Assembly: GCA_028386065.3 (NCBI GenBank)
Contig: JAKUCV010005474.1
Span: 2,700-66,699, forward strand
Direction of reading: 5' to 3'
DNA length: 64,000 nt
Source: Turnera subulata
Taxonomy: Eukaryota > Streptophyta > Magnoliopsida > Malpighiales > Passifloraceae
The translations under genes and the position numbers were made by a program. Under the pieces are notes generated by a model. That model ran no database searches, was not told the origin of the DNA, and saw only the letters and a program-made list of their open reading frames with translations. How positions within the stretch are numbered: the first letter of the stretch is position 1; each line of letters starts with the position of its first letter. Shown piece after piece: positions 1 to 10,300 of the stretch.

Positions 1-630
1 TATGGGGATGTTGATCCCGGATTGTGGTGGGGCCTGGCATCCAGAATTAGCTAATAACCAGGTACGACCCTAGCTTGTCCAGTGACGGGGCCCGGAAGAT
101 AAAATTGGTAATAAGAAAGTAATTAAGCATTCTTTTGGTCTTGGTATAAATGATATCGTGGATTCCTTGTGTCATGATTATCTGTGCTTTTTGTTGTGAT
201 TGATGTGATTATTTCGAAAGTGTTATGGTTGAATATATCTTTGTTTATCTTTCGTCGGTGAGCGCTTCGGACTCACCCCTCGCCTGCGGGGTTTCATCCC
301 GTAGGTTTGGTTGATCGTAGTTCAGGTACGAAGTTCGTTGGCTGCTGCTTACCACTCCACCTGACCCGGATCCATACACCGCTGCATCTGCATTTTAGTC
401 TTCCGCTGCTTATCTTTCTAGTGTGTTTTGCTATTGTAGCTGTATTATATCTGTTGTGGATTAATTCAGAGTGTATTGGCTTGAATAAGGTCCCCGGGAT
501 CGGGTGACGAATGTTGTATTTGAGGTTTGCTTGTATTGTATAACACATTGTATGAACTGTCTGCTACTGTAGTAAGAACAGTTCCGGCACGTGTTTACCC
601 TGTAAGGTAAATACGGGTCGGGGCGCTTCA
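1..630 (+). mobile_element. 3' part of a long LTR (GGG-hairpin LTR family), probably a solo LTR
   Basis: The sequence enters the window inside an LTR and ends in the family terminus GGGTCGGGGCGCTTCA at 630. It carries the family landmarks in order: a GGGAT-gttg-ATCCC palindrome (5-18), the 'catccagaattag...accaggtacgacc' segment, and the strongly conserved block at 251-305. The same 3' end is seen at 7247, 14668 and, reversed, at 46714 and 52451. The 5' end lies outside the window, so solo LTR versus full element cannot be decided. It lies in the intron before the penultimate exon of an amidase gene. Confidence 0.85.
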
Positions 631-789
631 GTATCTTCAATAGTTCTGCCTCAAAAAACACGCACTATGGTTGTAGGAAAGCTCTCAAAAAAAGGAATTA
701 GATGCGTAGTGGATGAAAGGAATTCCTTTTTAATGCTATATGAATGGGGCTAATATTCTTCTGGCGCACCTAAATGTTTGGATTTTCAG

Positions 790-1031
790 GTTGGCTATGA
801 TAAGCAAGGGCTTCCAATAGGATTGCAGATCATGGGCCGCCCATGGGCTGAAGCAACCATTTTGCGAGTTGCTGCTGCAGTAGAGGTATCTACTATGGAA
901 AGATTTAGCTGCTTTGCTTGATGGTCCATCCAGCCGTATTAAAAAAAAACAATTAATTTTTGTGCTTTCAGGAACTATGTGCAGACTCTAGGAAGCAGCC
1001 TGCCTTATATTATGATGTCTTGAAAAAATGA
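790..1031 (+). CDS. FAAH: 3' end of a FAAH-type amidase gene (copy 1), last two exons only
   Basis: Two exons are visible: 790-885 (preceded by TTTTCAG, followed by gtatct) and 972-1031 (preceded by CTTTCAG, ending in TGA). They encode [20 protein letters not shown] followed by EATILRVAAAVE, then ELCADSRKQPALYYDVLKK. This is the conserved carboxy end of plant fatty acid amide hydrolase and aligns residue for residue with the last two exons of the complete copy at 16101-20816. Both visible exons are open with good splice sites. The upstream 18 exons lie outside the window, and a long LTR occupies the preceding intron. Whether this copy is functional cannot be judged here. Confidence 0.85.
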
Positions 1032-2169
1032 ATTACAGCATCAGACTACTACTGTTCTTGGTGGTTTCATCAGTAATCATATATGTATTGTGGAGGATCT
1101 ATCACAGTACTCCTTCCTATTGAAATTTACAATCCAATGTAAGTTCCTTTTCCCAATAAACCAAAATCATCCAATAAATGATGGGTTTCGCCCCCCTGCT
1201 CTTCGTGTTAGAAAAAGCGCATTTTTCTCATAAATTTTCTCTATTCAAAAGGCTTTTGTGGACACTGCTGCAGTTCTGCTTGAGTTAATCCCATCTTTTA
1301 AATTTACTGGGCTACAGGTGTTTATTGTTAATTACGTGCGCCGGCAGAGAACATCAATTATTTTATGGGTTGAATCCTTTGTGAACAATAAGAAAATTGA
1401 GGACAAGAGCAGGTCAACCTTTGCGTGCGCAAGGCAATGATCCAATGAATCAATTTCTCTTTCGCTATTTATTTATTCCTTCCATTCTTTGTTTCAATTC
1501 TTGTGCGAGGATGATTACCGTGGAGAGAAGTGCAGTACTTGCATACTATCCTACATAAAGTAAAGAAATATCGTGATCGTCCTTTAAGTTATTAATTTTG
1601 ATTTATTTTTGCAATTGAAATTAAAAAAAGTCATGAAAAAAATTAGAATCAGAAATATCTATTATATATATTTGAAGCTGTATCCCTCACCAGGTTTTGA
1701 CACAAAGGATTTTTAGCGTCTTGCTTTATTGCCATGTGGAAGCTTTAAGATCTTCTTTTATTGCCATGTGGAGTGTTGTAAGTGTAGTTTGAATAACCTA
1801 TTGATTTTGTACCAGTTTTTTTTTTAAAAAAATAAATTATCAGATTTATAGTTAATCCCAACAACGTCAAAAAATCTACCAAAATCATCACTTTTAAAAG
1901 ATACATACCCAATTATACTTTAACTAAATCCAGAAAACCAACATCCATCCTATCAGAAAAGAAAACCTTAAACCCATTGATTTTGTACCGATTCTTTTTT
2001 TAAAAGATTAAATTGTTAATTACTAAACTCTTATCTCTAAATATTTATAAATACAGGTACATGTTTTGTTTGTTTTTTATACTGTTTTTTCTCCATTCAT
2101 TCTTCTCTCTTTTCCTTCTTTTTTTAGCTTGCAGTACGTACTATTCGCATTCTCTTTTTTTTTTTATTC
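1032..2169. other. Intergenic region downstream of amidase copy 1
   Basis: The first ~150 bases resemble the 3' flank of the other amidase copies and include an AATAAA near 1155. The rest is AT-rich without a supportable gene. A short exon-like open stretch near 1251-1318 was considered and not accepted. Confidence 0.5.
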
Positions 2170-2640
2170 TCTATGCAAGTCTATTTTGGTTTTTAAGTTC
2201 CTATATCTAATACAGTTTCTTTAGAGAAACAAAAAAGTGGAATCGCGCAGAGAAATCCGGATGTTAGTACATTGAAATACGGATACAGTTTTTGTGTTTT
2301 ACAGTTTCTTTACAATCCTTTTTTGTTTTTTAAGTTTCTGTGTCCCATACAGAAATAAAGAAGTGAAAACACATAGAGAAATCCGGACGTCAGTACAATG
2401 AAATCCGGATACAGTTCCTGTGTTTTACAGTTTCTTTACAATTCTATTTTGTTTTTAAAGTTTGTGTGTCTCATACAGTTTCTTTTGAGAAACAAAAAAG
2501 TGAAAACACACAGAGAAAAAACCGATGTCAGTAGAATAAAATCCGGATACAGTTTCTGTGTTTTACAGTTTTTTTTCAATTCTATTTTGATTTTTAAGTA
2601 TCTATGTTTGAGAAATTTTTTTTTTATATTTTTCTATTTT
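2170..2640. repeat. Minisatellite, about 3.5 copies of a 123-140 bp unit
   Basis: A unit containing 'aaatccggatacagttt', then 'gtgttttacagtttcttt', then 'gaaacaaaaaagtgaaaacac' recurs at about 2276, 2399 and 2539, with a partial copy before the first. Units differ by small indels and substitutions. No coding role is evident. Confidence 0.75.
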
Positions 2641-3046
2641 TTGTTTGTATTGTATTTGTTTTTTCCCCTCATTTATAATATATATTTTTTCCCTTCCACT
2701 GCATTAGTTTTCTTTACCAGTATTTTATTTTATTTCCCAATTTTTTGGCATTATGATGGTTTTTTTTGAATTTCCTTGAATTTAATATTTTTTTCCTATT
2801 TTATTTTACATTGCATTAGTTTTTTAAAATTTTCCAGTATTCTATATTATTTTTCAGTTTTTTAGCATTGTGTTAATTTTTTTCAATTTTCTTGAATTAA
2901 ATATTATTTTTCGTGTTAGTTTTCTGTTTTTCACTTTCTTTTTTTTTACTTTCTTTCTTTCAGTATGAATGTTAGTAAGTATTAACATTTTTTAGAATTT
3001 ATATAAAAGAAAACACCTTTTAATATTAACACTTTTTTTGTGTTAA
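2641..3046. repeat. T-rich degenerate sequence
   Basis: Strongly T-rich on the + strand, with recurring phrases such as 'cattgcattagttttttaaaattttc'. Very similar sequence recurs at 9863-10300 and 14669-15337. Long LTRs inserted at 3047 and 10301 break up this T-rich material. Confidence 0.6.
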
Positions 3047-4228
3047 TGTAACAGCCCGGGTAAAATTTTGGATTTTTACCGGGACTGTAAAAGTCTATTT
3101 ACCGTGATTTACTGTTGAATTAATCTTGGGTAATTAATTCAAGGTAAATCGGGAGTCGTTTTTCGAAACCGAGGATTTTCCCGCGCTCGTGATTTTCCCG
3201 TGGATTTTTCGGAACTAAGTTGGTATTTTCCGGGTTTCGGAATTTCTCGGAAAATCACACCGGAAAATAACTAAGGAGGTATCGGCTATTTTCTGGTCCG
3301 GATCGGACTCGCCCGTAATACGGACGAAATTGTATTATTTGATTCACAAGACTAATAGTAAAAAAAGAAAAAGAACAAAAAAACAAAAACAGTTTAAAGC
3401 CGGTGAGGAACCAGAAGAGGAAGGGAAAAAAAAGAAGAAGAAGAAGAAGAAGAAGAAGAAGAAGAAAGAAAGAAAAGAAAGAAGAAGAAAGAAAAAAAAG
3501 ATTGGAACTGGAAGGGAAAAAAAAAGAGAAACCGGGAAAGGAAGGAAAAAAAGGAAAAAAAAAAGAAAAAGAGAAAGAAAAGAAGGAGAGGGGCAGGAGC
3601 CGCACCACCGCCGCAGCACGCACCCGCGCCGTCCTCCTTCCGTCACTGTCGACGCGACGCCGAGCCGCCGTCACCTGGAGGTTGAACCGCCGTCGCTGCC
3701 AGAGGCCTCCCTTCCTCGCCGCCTCGCTGCATGATGCTCGCACGCCGCCATCTCCTCCCCACGCCGCTCGTCACCACCGCCTTCCTCGAGTTGACGCCGC
3801 CGGACGAAGTTGCAGCAGATCTCACCTTGCGCCGTTGGTACTGCCATGCCGGTCTTCCACGAGCAACGCTGCAGCCGGCGCCTCCCTCCCACGTCACGCC
3901 GCCGCTGCAAGTCTAGGTGAGGAAGAAGATGACCCGTCGGGTCGTGGCCGTGGGTCGGGTTGACCCGACGCCTCATCCGGGTCGCGGGCTTATGGGCTTT
4001 GGTTTGGTTGTTTGGGCTTTGGCATTTTGGGCTTGGGTATTTAGTGGGTTGATGGTTGGGCTGGCTGTGTGGTGTTGGGTCGGGTCAGGGCGTGGGCCTG
4101 TGCTTCGGGCCTGCTGCCTTGGTCTGGGCCGACACTATTCATGGCCCAGTCCGTTTAATAAAAAAAAAACAAATTATATATATATATCTATTTATACATA
4201 ATCTGATATTTAATTTTGGAAAAAAAAT

Positions 4229-7200
4229 TGTAACAGCCCCGGTAATTTTTATGTTTTTACCGTCACCGTAAAATTTATTTTTACAGTTAAATACTATTTA
4301 AATTAATCTTGAATAATTAATTAACGGTAATTTACGCTTCGGAAACCGAAACCGAGCCCTGTTCCACGCTCGGGATTTTTCTGCGGAATTTTCTGACCGA
4401 AGTTGGTATTTTTCCGATCCCGGAATCCTCAGAAAAATCCTACCAGGAAATAATAAGGGGAGGTGTATCAGTTACTTTCTGGTCCAAACGGTACACGATA
4501 TATTTGCACAGTTAAAGTTACATCTCCTGCACACCTGTGAACTTATGTCTGCTACTGTGGGACATGTGATTTTGCTCCTGTGCTGCCCGTGAATTAATCT
4601 GTTATACCAGCCTCCACATCTTCATCCTCCTCTGCAAAGTTTCACCTGCAACACCCAACTTCACCTGCAAAAAAAAGAGCCCATCTCCATTCTCCTTCTG
4701 CCAACCAAAGCTGCAACACAAAAAAAAAAACAAAACAACAACAACTCTAGTTTCTTTTCGTTTCAACCAGAACCAGGAAAAACCAATAGGAAAAAAAGAA
4801 AAAAACAACAAAAAGAGAAGAAAAGAAGAGAGCAGAAAGAAAGAACCGGGGAAAGAAAAGAAGAAAAAAAAAGAAAAAGAAAAGGAGAAAGGGAAGGAGA
4901 CCGCCGGCTTCCTTCTTCACCACCGCGCCACCACCACCCGACGAGCCCATCTTCTTCTTCTCCTCCCGCCTACGCCGCAGCAGCGCCGTCCCGAGGAGCC
5001 GCCGTCGACGAGCCCTGCAGATCCGGCGCGAGCAGACCCGACGCGACCGAGCCACCTCGTCCCCTTCCCATCGCTCCTCCTCCTTTGTGTCGCGCCGCCC
5101 GCGGCTGTCTCCCCTCTCCTTCGCCCGGCCTTGCTCGCTGCCTCCCCGCGCCGCCCGCCTGTGTCGCCGCCGCCTGCAACTCAAGGTGAGGCTTGAGGAG
5201 GTTGACGACCCGCGACCCGAATTGTTGGTTCCGCGGGTTGACCCGAATCGTTTGGGTTGCTGGGTATGGTTTTGTGTGATGATGGGCTGGGTTGTTTAGA
5301 TGGGTTTCATGGTTGGGCTAAGTGCTGGGCTAGTTAGTTAGGGTTGGGTATGGGCTGAGTGGTTGGGCTTGGGGGTGTGAGTGGGCTTAAAGTTGAGTTG
5401 GATTTAGGCTAAGTGTTTGGGTTGTGTGAGATGGGTTTGGGTTTGATGCGTTGGGCTTAGAGGTTAGGATTGGGCCTGGGATTTGGATTGGACTGGCCCA
5501 GTCCAGAAAATAAATGAAAAAAAAGAGACGAAAATATAATTGTGAGGAATAAACCTGGAATTAAAAAAATATGAAAATAATATTTTGGGGATCTTAGGAA
5601 AATATAATTATGGAGCTAATGGAAATATAAATTTTGGAGAAGTATATGGTATAAGGGAAAATTAATTTTGGAAAAAGTATAAGATATAAAATAATTGTTA
5701 AGAGGGAAATAATTGGAGAATATATATACATAGGGAGTTATAATAAATTTGAGGAAAAATAATTTACGGAAGAGTAATACATAGTAGGTATTGTACCGGA
5801 ATAATATCCGGGAATAGGAATAAAAATAGTATTATTTTGGACCCTGGAAATAAGTAGTGAAGACGATGATAATGGAATAACCCAGGGAAGTACCGAGTTA
5901 GAGCGTTAGTTATTTCTTTTTACGGATTATAGTAATAGTTAAGCATGAGCATACCATCTTATATGTGCATATTATTTGTTTGATATAGGAGTTGATAACG
6001 AGCTGATACCTGAGGAGCCGGACTTGGAGTCAGTTGGACAGTTCCAAACCTGATATCGGCTAAGGTGAGGATGGATAACCTTGGATATGTACCTGTAATG
6101 CTGTGTATGAATTTGTTGTTTACTTGAGCTGTTTATTAGCTGCTATATGATTGCTTTGGAAACTGTTGAAGTTACTGTTGCTATTTGTTGATATGGTCTT
6201 GCCATGATGTTGTTGAAATATGCTGTTGGTTTGTGATATTGTGTGAAATCATTGAACTGTTGATTGTGAGAATTTGGAAATGAGAAATTGTTGGCTGGTT
6301 GAGTTGAGAAGTAAATTGAGATGATTAAAAGTTGAGTTATGATGATAGAGTATTGGGATTGGAAATTAATTTGAGATGATGATATAATTGTCACTTGGAA
6401 AGTAGAGGTACGACCCGATGGTTTGATAATTAATTCTGAGATGCTATGGTTGGTTACTTGATTTGGTTGACATGATGATGACTGTGGTTGGGGTATACCA
6501 AATACCCAGTGGCTCGGATATGTCGAAGATCCGCAGTGGCTCAGATATGCCGAATATCTGGTTAGTATGTTGTTGCCTGAGGTTGGGGTATACCGAATAC
6601 CCAGTGGTTTGGATATACCAAATATCCGGGATTTGAGATGTGGATTGGTTTGACCTAGCATCCAGAATTAATTACTAACCAGGTACGACCCTAGCTTGTC
6701 CAGTGATGGGCCCGGAAGATAAAATGGGTAGAAAGATAATAATTAAGCATTCTTTTGGTCTTGGTTAGTTGCTTTTAGTGGTTTTCTTGTATTGTGATTG
6801 GTTGTGTTTGCTGCTGAGAATGTTGTGCTTATTTCGAAAGTGTTACAGTTGAATATATCTTTGTTTATCCTTCGTCGGTGAGCACTTCGGACTCACCCCT
6901 CGCCTGCGGGGTTTCATCCCGTAGGTTTGGTTGATCGTAGTTCAGGTACAATGTTCGTTAGCTGCTGCTACTTCTCCACCTGACCCGGATCCATACCCCG
7001 CTGCATCTGCATTTTAGTCTTCCGCTGCTTGTCCTTCTATTGTGTAAATGCTGTAGTTGCTGTATTATATTTGATGTTGTTTGGATTGGAGTGTTGGCTT
7101 GAATAATGGTCCCCGTGATCGGGTGACGGAAATTGTATTGAGGTTTGCCTGTAATGTATTTCGCATTGTATAACTGTCTGCTACTGTAGTTGGAACAGTT

Positions 7201-7247
7201 CTGGCGCGTGTTTACCCCGTACGGTAAATACGGGTCGGGGCGCTTCA
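4229..7247 (+). mobile_element. Solo LTR nested inside the 3047-9673 LTR
   Basis: It begins TGTAACAGCCCCGGTAA, ends GGGTCGGGGCGCTTCA, and has the 5-bp target duplication AAAAT on both sides (4224-4228 and 7248-7252). Sequence of the outer LTR resumes directly after it: 'attatatagttattttgag' matches, in reverse complement, the corresponding part of the LTRs near 48900. Length is 3,019 bp. It inserted after the outer LTR was already in place. Confidence 0.92.
6491..6627 (+). repeat. Array of short palindromes in the nested LTR
   Basis: Successive inverted repeats with 6-bp arms and 5-base loops: GGGTAT/ATACCC (6491-6507), AGATAT/ATATCT (6543-6559), GGGTAT/ATACCC again, and GGATAT/ATATCC (6611-6627). 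A fourth, at about 6536, has decayed arms. Confidence 0.8.
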
Positions 7248-8715
7248 AAAATTATATAGTTATTTTGAGAAAAATATGGACGATTTGATTCTGGAATTTT
7301 TATTAAAATATAGATATATTTACTTTGATAAATAATTAAGTTTTGTTTTAGAAACTATTATTAATTGGAAAAAAATATATACCTTGAAAATAATTTCTGG
7401 AAAATTTAATATGTATATTATTTAGTCTGGGAAATTATAATTTTGGTATATGTATATGAATAGGTATTTTGGAAATTAAAGTTAATTATATTTTGTGTTG
7501 GAAAAATTAAATTGTATATGTATTTAGAAAAAGATAAATACCATATAAATATTTTCTGAAAATTTTAAATACGTTATTATCTTCTGGGAAAATTATGGGG
7601 ATTTATATTTTGGGAATTATAATTATTTTATGAAAATATTTTGAAAAGAGTTTTAACTGAAGTATAGTACCGAAATTATATTCGGAAATACGTGTGGTTA
7701 AATATTTTCGATAAACGAAGATAATAATATCGAGTAAGAACCGGGATGGGGTATTTCGCATTTTGGCATCATAGCATACCGATTATGTGCATTTATGTGT
7801 ATATATCGTCTTGTGGTATAGGTTCGGATATCGGGCAGTTTCCCGAGGAGCCGGCGTCGGACCGGATATTATTTTCCGAAGTTGAGTAATCGGCCAAGGT
7901 GAGGATGGATAACCCTTGATATGTGCCCGTAATACTGTGTTTGCTTTGCTGCTTGATTTAACTGCTGAGATGATTACTGTTGGTTGATTGACTGCTATGA
8001 TGTTGTCGTTGTTGTTGATCTTAGACTGTGATATTGGATTTGCGATATTATGTTGAGAATAATGATGAACTGGTCAATGTGGATAATTGTGTGTTTTGTT
8101 GTTTGAATGAACTACTGAGAGGGTCATTGTCGGATATTTGACTGTTATGGTTATTGGTGTTGCTGTTGTTGGACCGTGCTATTGGACGTGTGGATATAGT
8201 ATTGAACTGTTAATTGTGAATAATTGGTGTTATATGTACTGTTGATGGATATTTGGTAATATGGAGTTGTATTGGGTATTTGGCAGCTATGGTTATTGTT
8301 GTTGTTGTTGCTATGATGTTGATTTGTTTGATTGAACCGTTGTATGACTGTTGTTGGTTTATTGGAAACTGTGTTGTGATTGATGTTGGACTGTGAGTAA
8401 TTGATGTTGTGAACTGATGAAGGATTGGCCTGATGTGTAACTTGAGCTAATAGGAAAGTGGATAATTGTTTGACTGTTATGGATATTGTGATTGTTGACG
8501 GTAGACAGTGTTGTGATTGGATAATTGGAATAAACTATTGACTGTGGATAATTGGGAAATGGAAATTGGAAATTGGAATTGGAATTGATATGAGATGATG
8601 ATATATGTGGGAAGTAGTGGTACGACCCGATGGTTTGAAAATTAATTCTGGGATGCTATGGTAGGTTACTTGGTTTGGATACTTGATTTGATTGGCATGT
8701 TGATGCCTGTGGTTG

Positions 8716-8879
8716 GGGTATACCAAATACCCAGTGGCTCGGATATGCCGAATATCCGCGGTGGCTCGGATATGTCGAATATCCGCAGTGGCTCAGATAT
8801 GCCGAATATCTGGTTAGCATGTTGTTGCCTGAGGTTGGGGTATACCGAATACCCAGTGGTTTGGATATACCAAATATCC
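8716..8879 (+). repeat. Array of short palindromes in the outer LTR
   Basis: Six inverted repeats in a row: GGGTAT/ATACCC (8716-8732), GGATAT/ATATCC twice (first at 8741-8757), AGATAT/ATATCT, GGGTAT/ATACCC and GGATAT/ATATCC (ends 8879). Loops vary (accaa, gccga, gtcga, accga) while arms stay complementary. Confidence 0.82.
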
Positions 8880-9708
8880 GGGATTTGAGATGTGGATTGG
8901 TTTGACCTAGCATCCGGAATTAATTGATAACCTGGTACGACCCTAGCTTGTCCAATGACGGGGCCGGAAGATAAAATTGGTAATAAAAATTAATGAGTAT
9001 TCATTTGGTCTTGGCTTTGATAAGACTTAGTAGGATTCCTCTATCATGTTGTTCGTGTTGGTTTCCTCTATCGTGTTGTTCGTGTTGGTTTTCTCTGATG
9101 TGTTGTTGAGTTGGATTCCTCTGTCGTGAAGTATGTGTTGGTTGTTATGGCAGTATCCTTGTGATGTGATTGTTTTTTGCTTATTGTCGTGATTGTTGTG
9201 TTTATTTCGAAAGTATTATGGTTGAATATATCTCTGTTTATCTTTCGTCGGTGAGCGCTTCGGACTCACCCCTCGCCTGCGGGGTTTCATCCCGTAGGAT
9301 GAGTTGATTGTAGTGCAGGAGCGTACCGGGCAAGCTGAAGCGTACCCTCGGACTGGGCTCGGATCCATTAGTCGCATTGGGTTTTGCATATGATGTCATG
9401 TGAGTCATAAGTCTTCCGCTGTGCATATCGTTAGGACTTCTGTCATGTATTTGTGGTATTTGGGCCTTTGGGCCGGATGGTTGGTTATCGTTGATGTCCT
9501 CGAGGTTCGGGTGACGAATTTCACGTTGGGCCGAAGGGCCGGTTTCCAGTTTTGTTATTGGTCGTTGGCCAATTTATTGATTTATACACTGTTGTTTGGG
9601 CTTTATTGGGTTGGGTTGTCACAGTTCTGGCACGTGTTTACTGTGTACGGTAAATAAGGGTCGAGGCGTCTCAGTTAAACTTTAATTGTATATTTAAATT
9701 TCAGGAGA

Positions 9709-9852
9709 ATGAATATTCATACATTAGATGAATTGACCCCTGACAAGGATTCATGGACATTTCAAGTTAGGGTTTCAAGGATGTGGAAGTCCTTGAATAC
9801 CAAATTACAAAATCTTATTATCAGTTTAGATTTGGTTCTAATTGATTCAAAG
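9709..9852 (+). pseudogene. Helitron-type RPA1-like exon 1 (remnant)
   Basis: The reading frame starts with ATG at 9709 and encodes MNIHTLDELTPDKDSWTFQV, then RVSRMWKSLNTKLQNLIISL, then DLVLIDSK. This is the start of the DUF223/RPA1-like OB domain (pattern L.EL.P....W...VRV.R.W......LI.LDL.L.D) carried by many plant Helitrons. The expected donor after LIDSK reads 'ag|atatgc' instead of gt, suggesting decay. The matching second exon is at 15338-15487. Identification is by motif pattern, without a database search. Confidence 0.6.
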
Positions 9853-9862
9853 ATATGCTTAT

Positions 9863-10300
9863 TTCTTTTTTTTTCCATCATTATTTAATTTTTCCAAAAT
9901 TACTGTAAAAAAAATCACGGCAATATTATTTTCCGTTGGATTTGTTTTAATTTTCTCCTATTTTATATTATTTATTTTTCATTGTATTAGTTTTTTAAAA
10001 TTTTCTAATTTTATTTATATTTTTATATTTTTTGTTTGTATTGTATTTTTTTATTTCCTCATTTATAATATATTTTTTTCTCTTCCATTGCATTAATTTT
10101 TTAGAGTTCCAGTTTTTTTTGGTATTATGTTGGTTTTTTCTAATTTCCCTGGATTAATTTTTTTCCTATTTTCTTTTACATTGCGTTAGTTTATTTTTTG
10201 TAAATTTTATTGAATTAAATATTATTTTCCTGTTTTTTATACATTATGTTAGTTTTTTTCCTGAATATTATATTATATTTCTATTTTTTGTCATTGTTTT
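9863..10300. repeat. T-rich sequence, intron of the RPA-like remnant
   Basis: T-rich degenerate DNA very similar to 2641-3046. It lies between the two RPA-like exons and is cut by the solo LTR at 10301. Confidence 0.55.

Larger units (their letters stand above)
3047..9673 (+). mobile_element. Solo LTR, outer element, interrupted by a second solo LTR
   Basis: It starts TGTAACAGCCCGGGTAAA and ends GGTCGAGGCGTCTCA, with a perfect 5-bp target duplication GTTAA (3042-3046 and 9674-9678). Without the nested insert at 4229-7247 it is about 3.6 kb, comparable to the 3.16-3.28 kb LTRs of the full element at 46714-55609. No internal domain, primer site or polypurine tract is present, so it is read as a solo LTR left by LTR-LTR recombination. 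ORFs in its A/G-rich and GC-rich part (about 3330-3960) are low-complexity and not treated as genes. Confidence 0.9.

Noticed and set aside
1251..1318. Exon-like open stretch (AFVDTAAVLLELIPSFKFTGLQ) with AG and GT at its ends
   Set aside because: Too short, no neighbouring exon found, family not recognised.
3330..3963. Overlapping Lys/Glu/Arg-rich and Phe/Ser-rich ORFs on both strands
   Set aside because: They translate an A/G-rich low-complexity tract inside a solo LTR. No domain and no conservation with other LTR copies.
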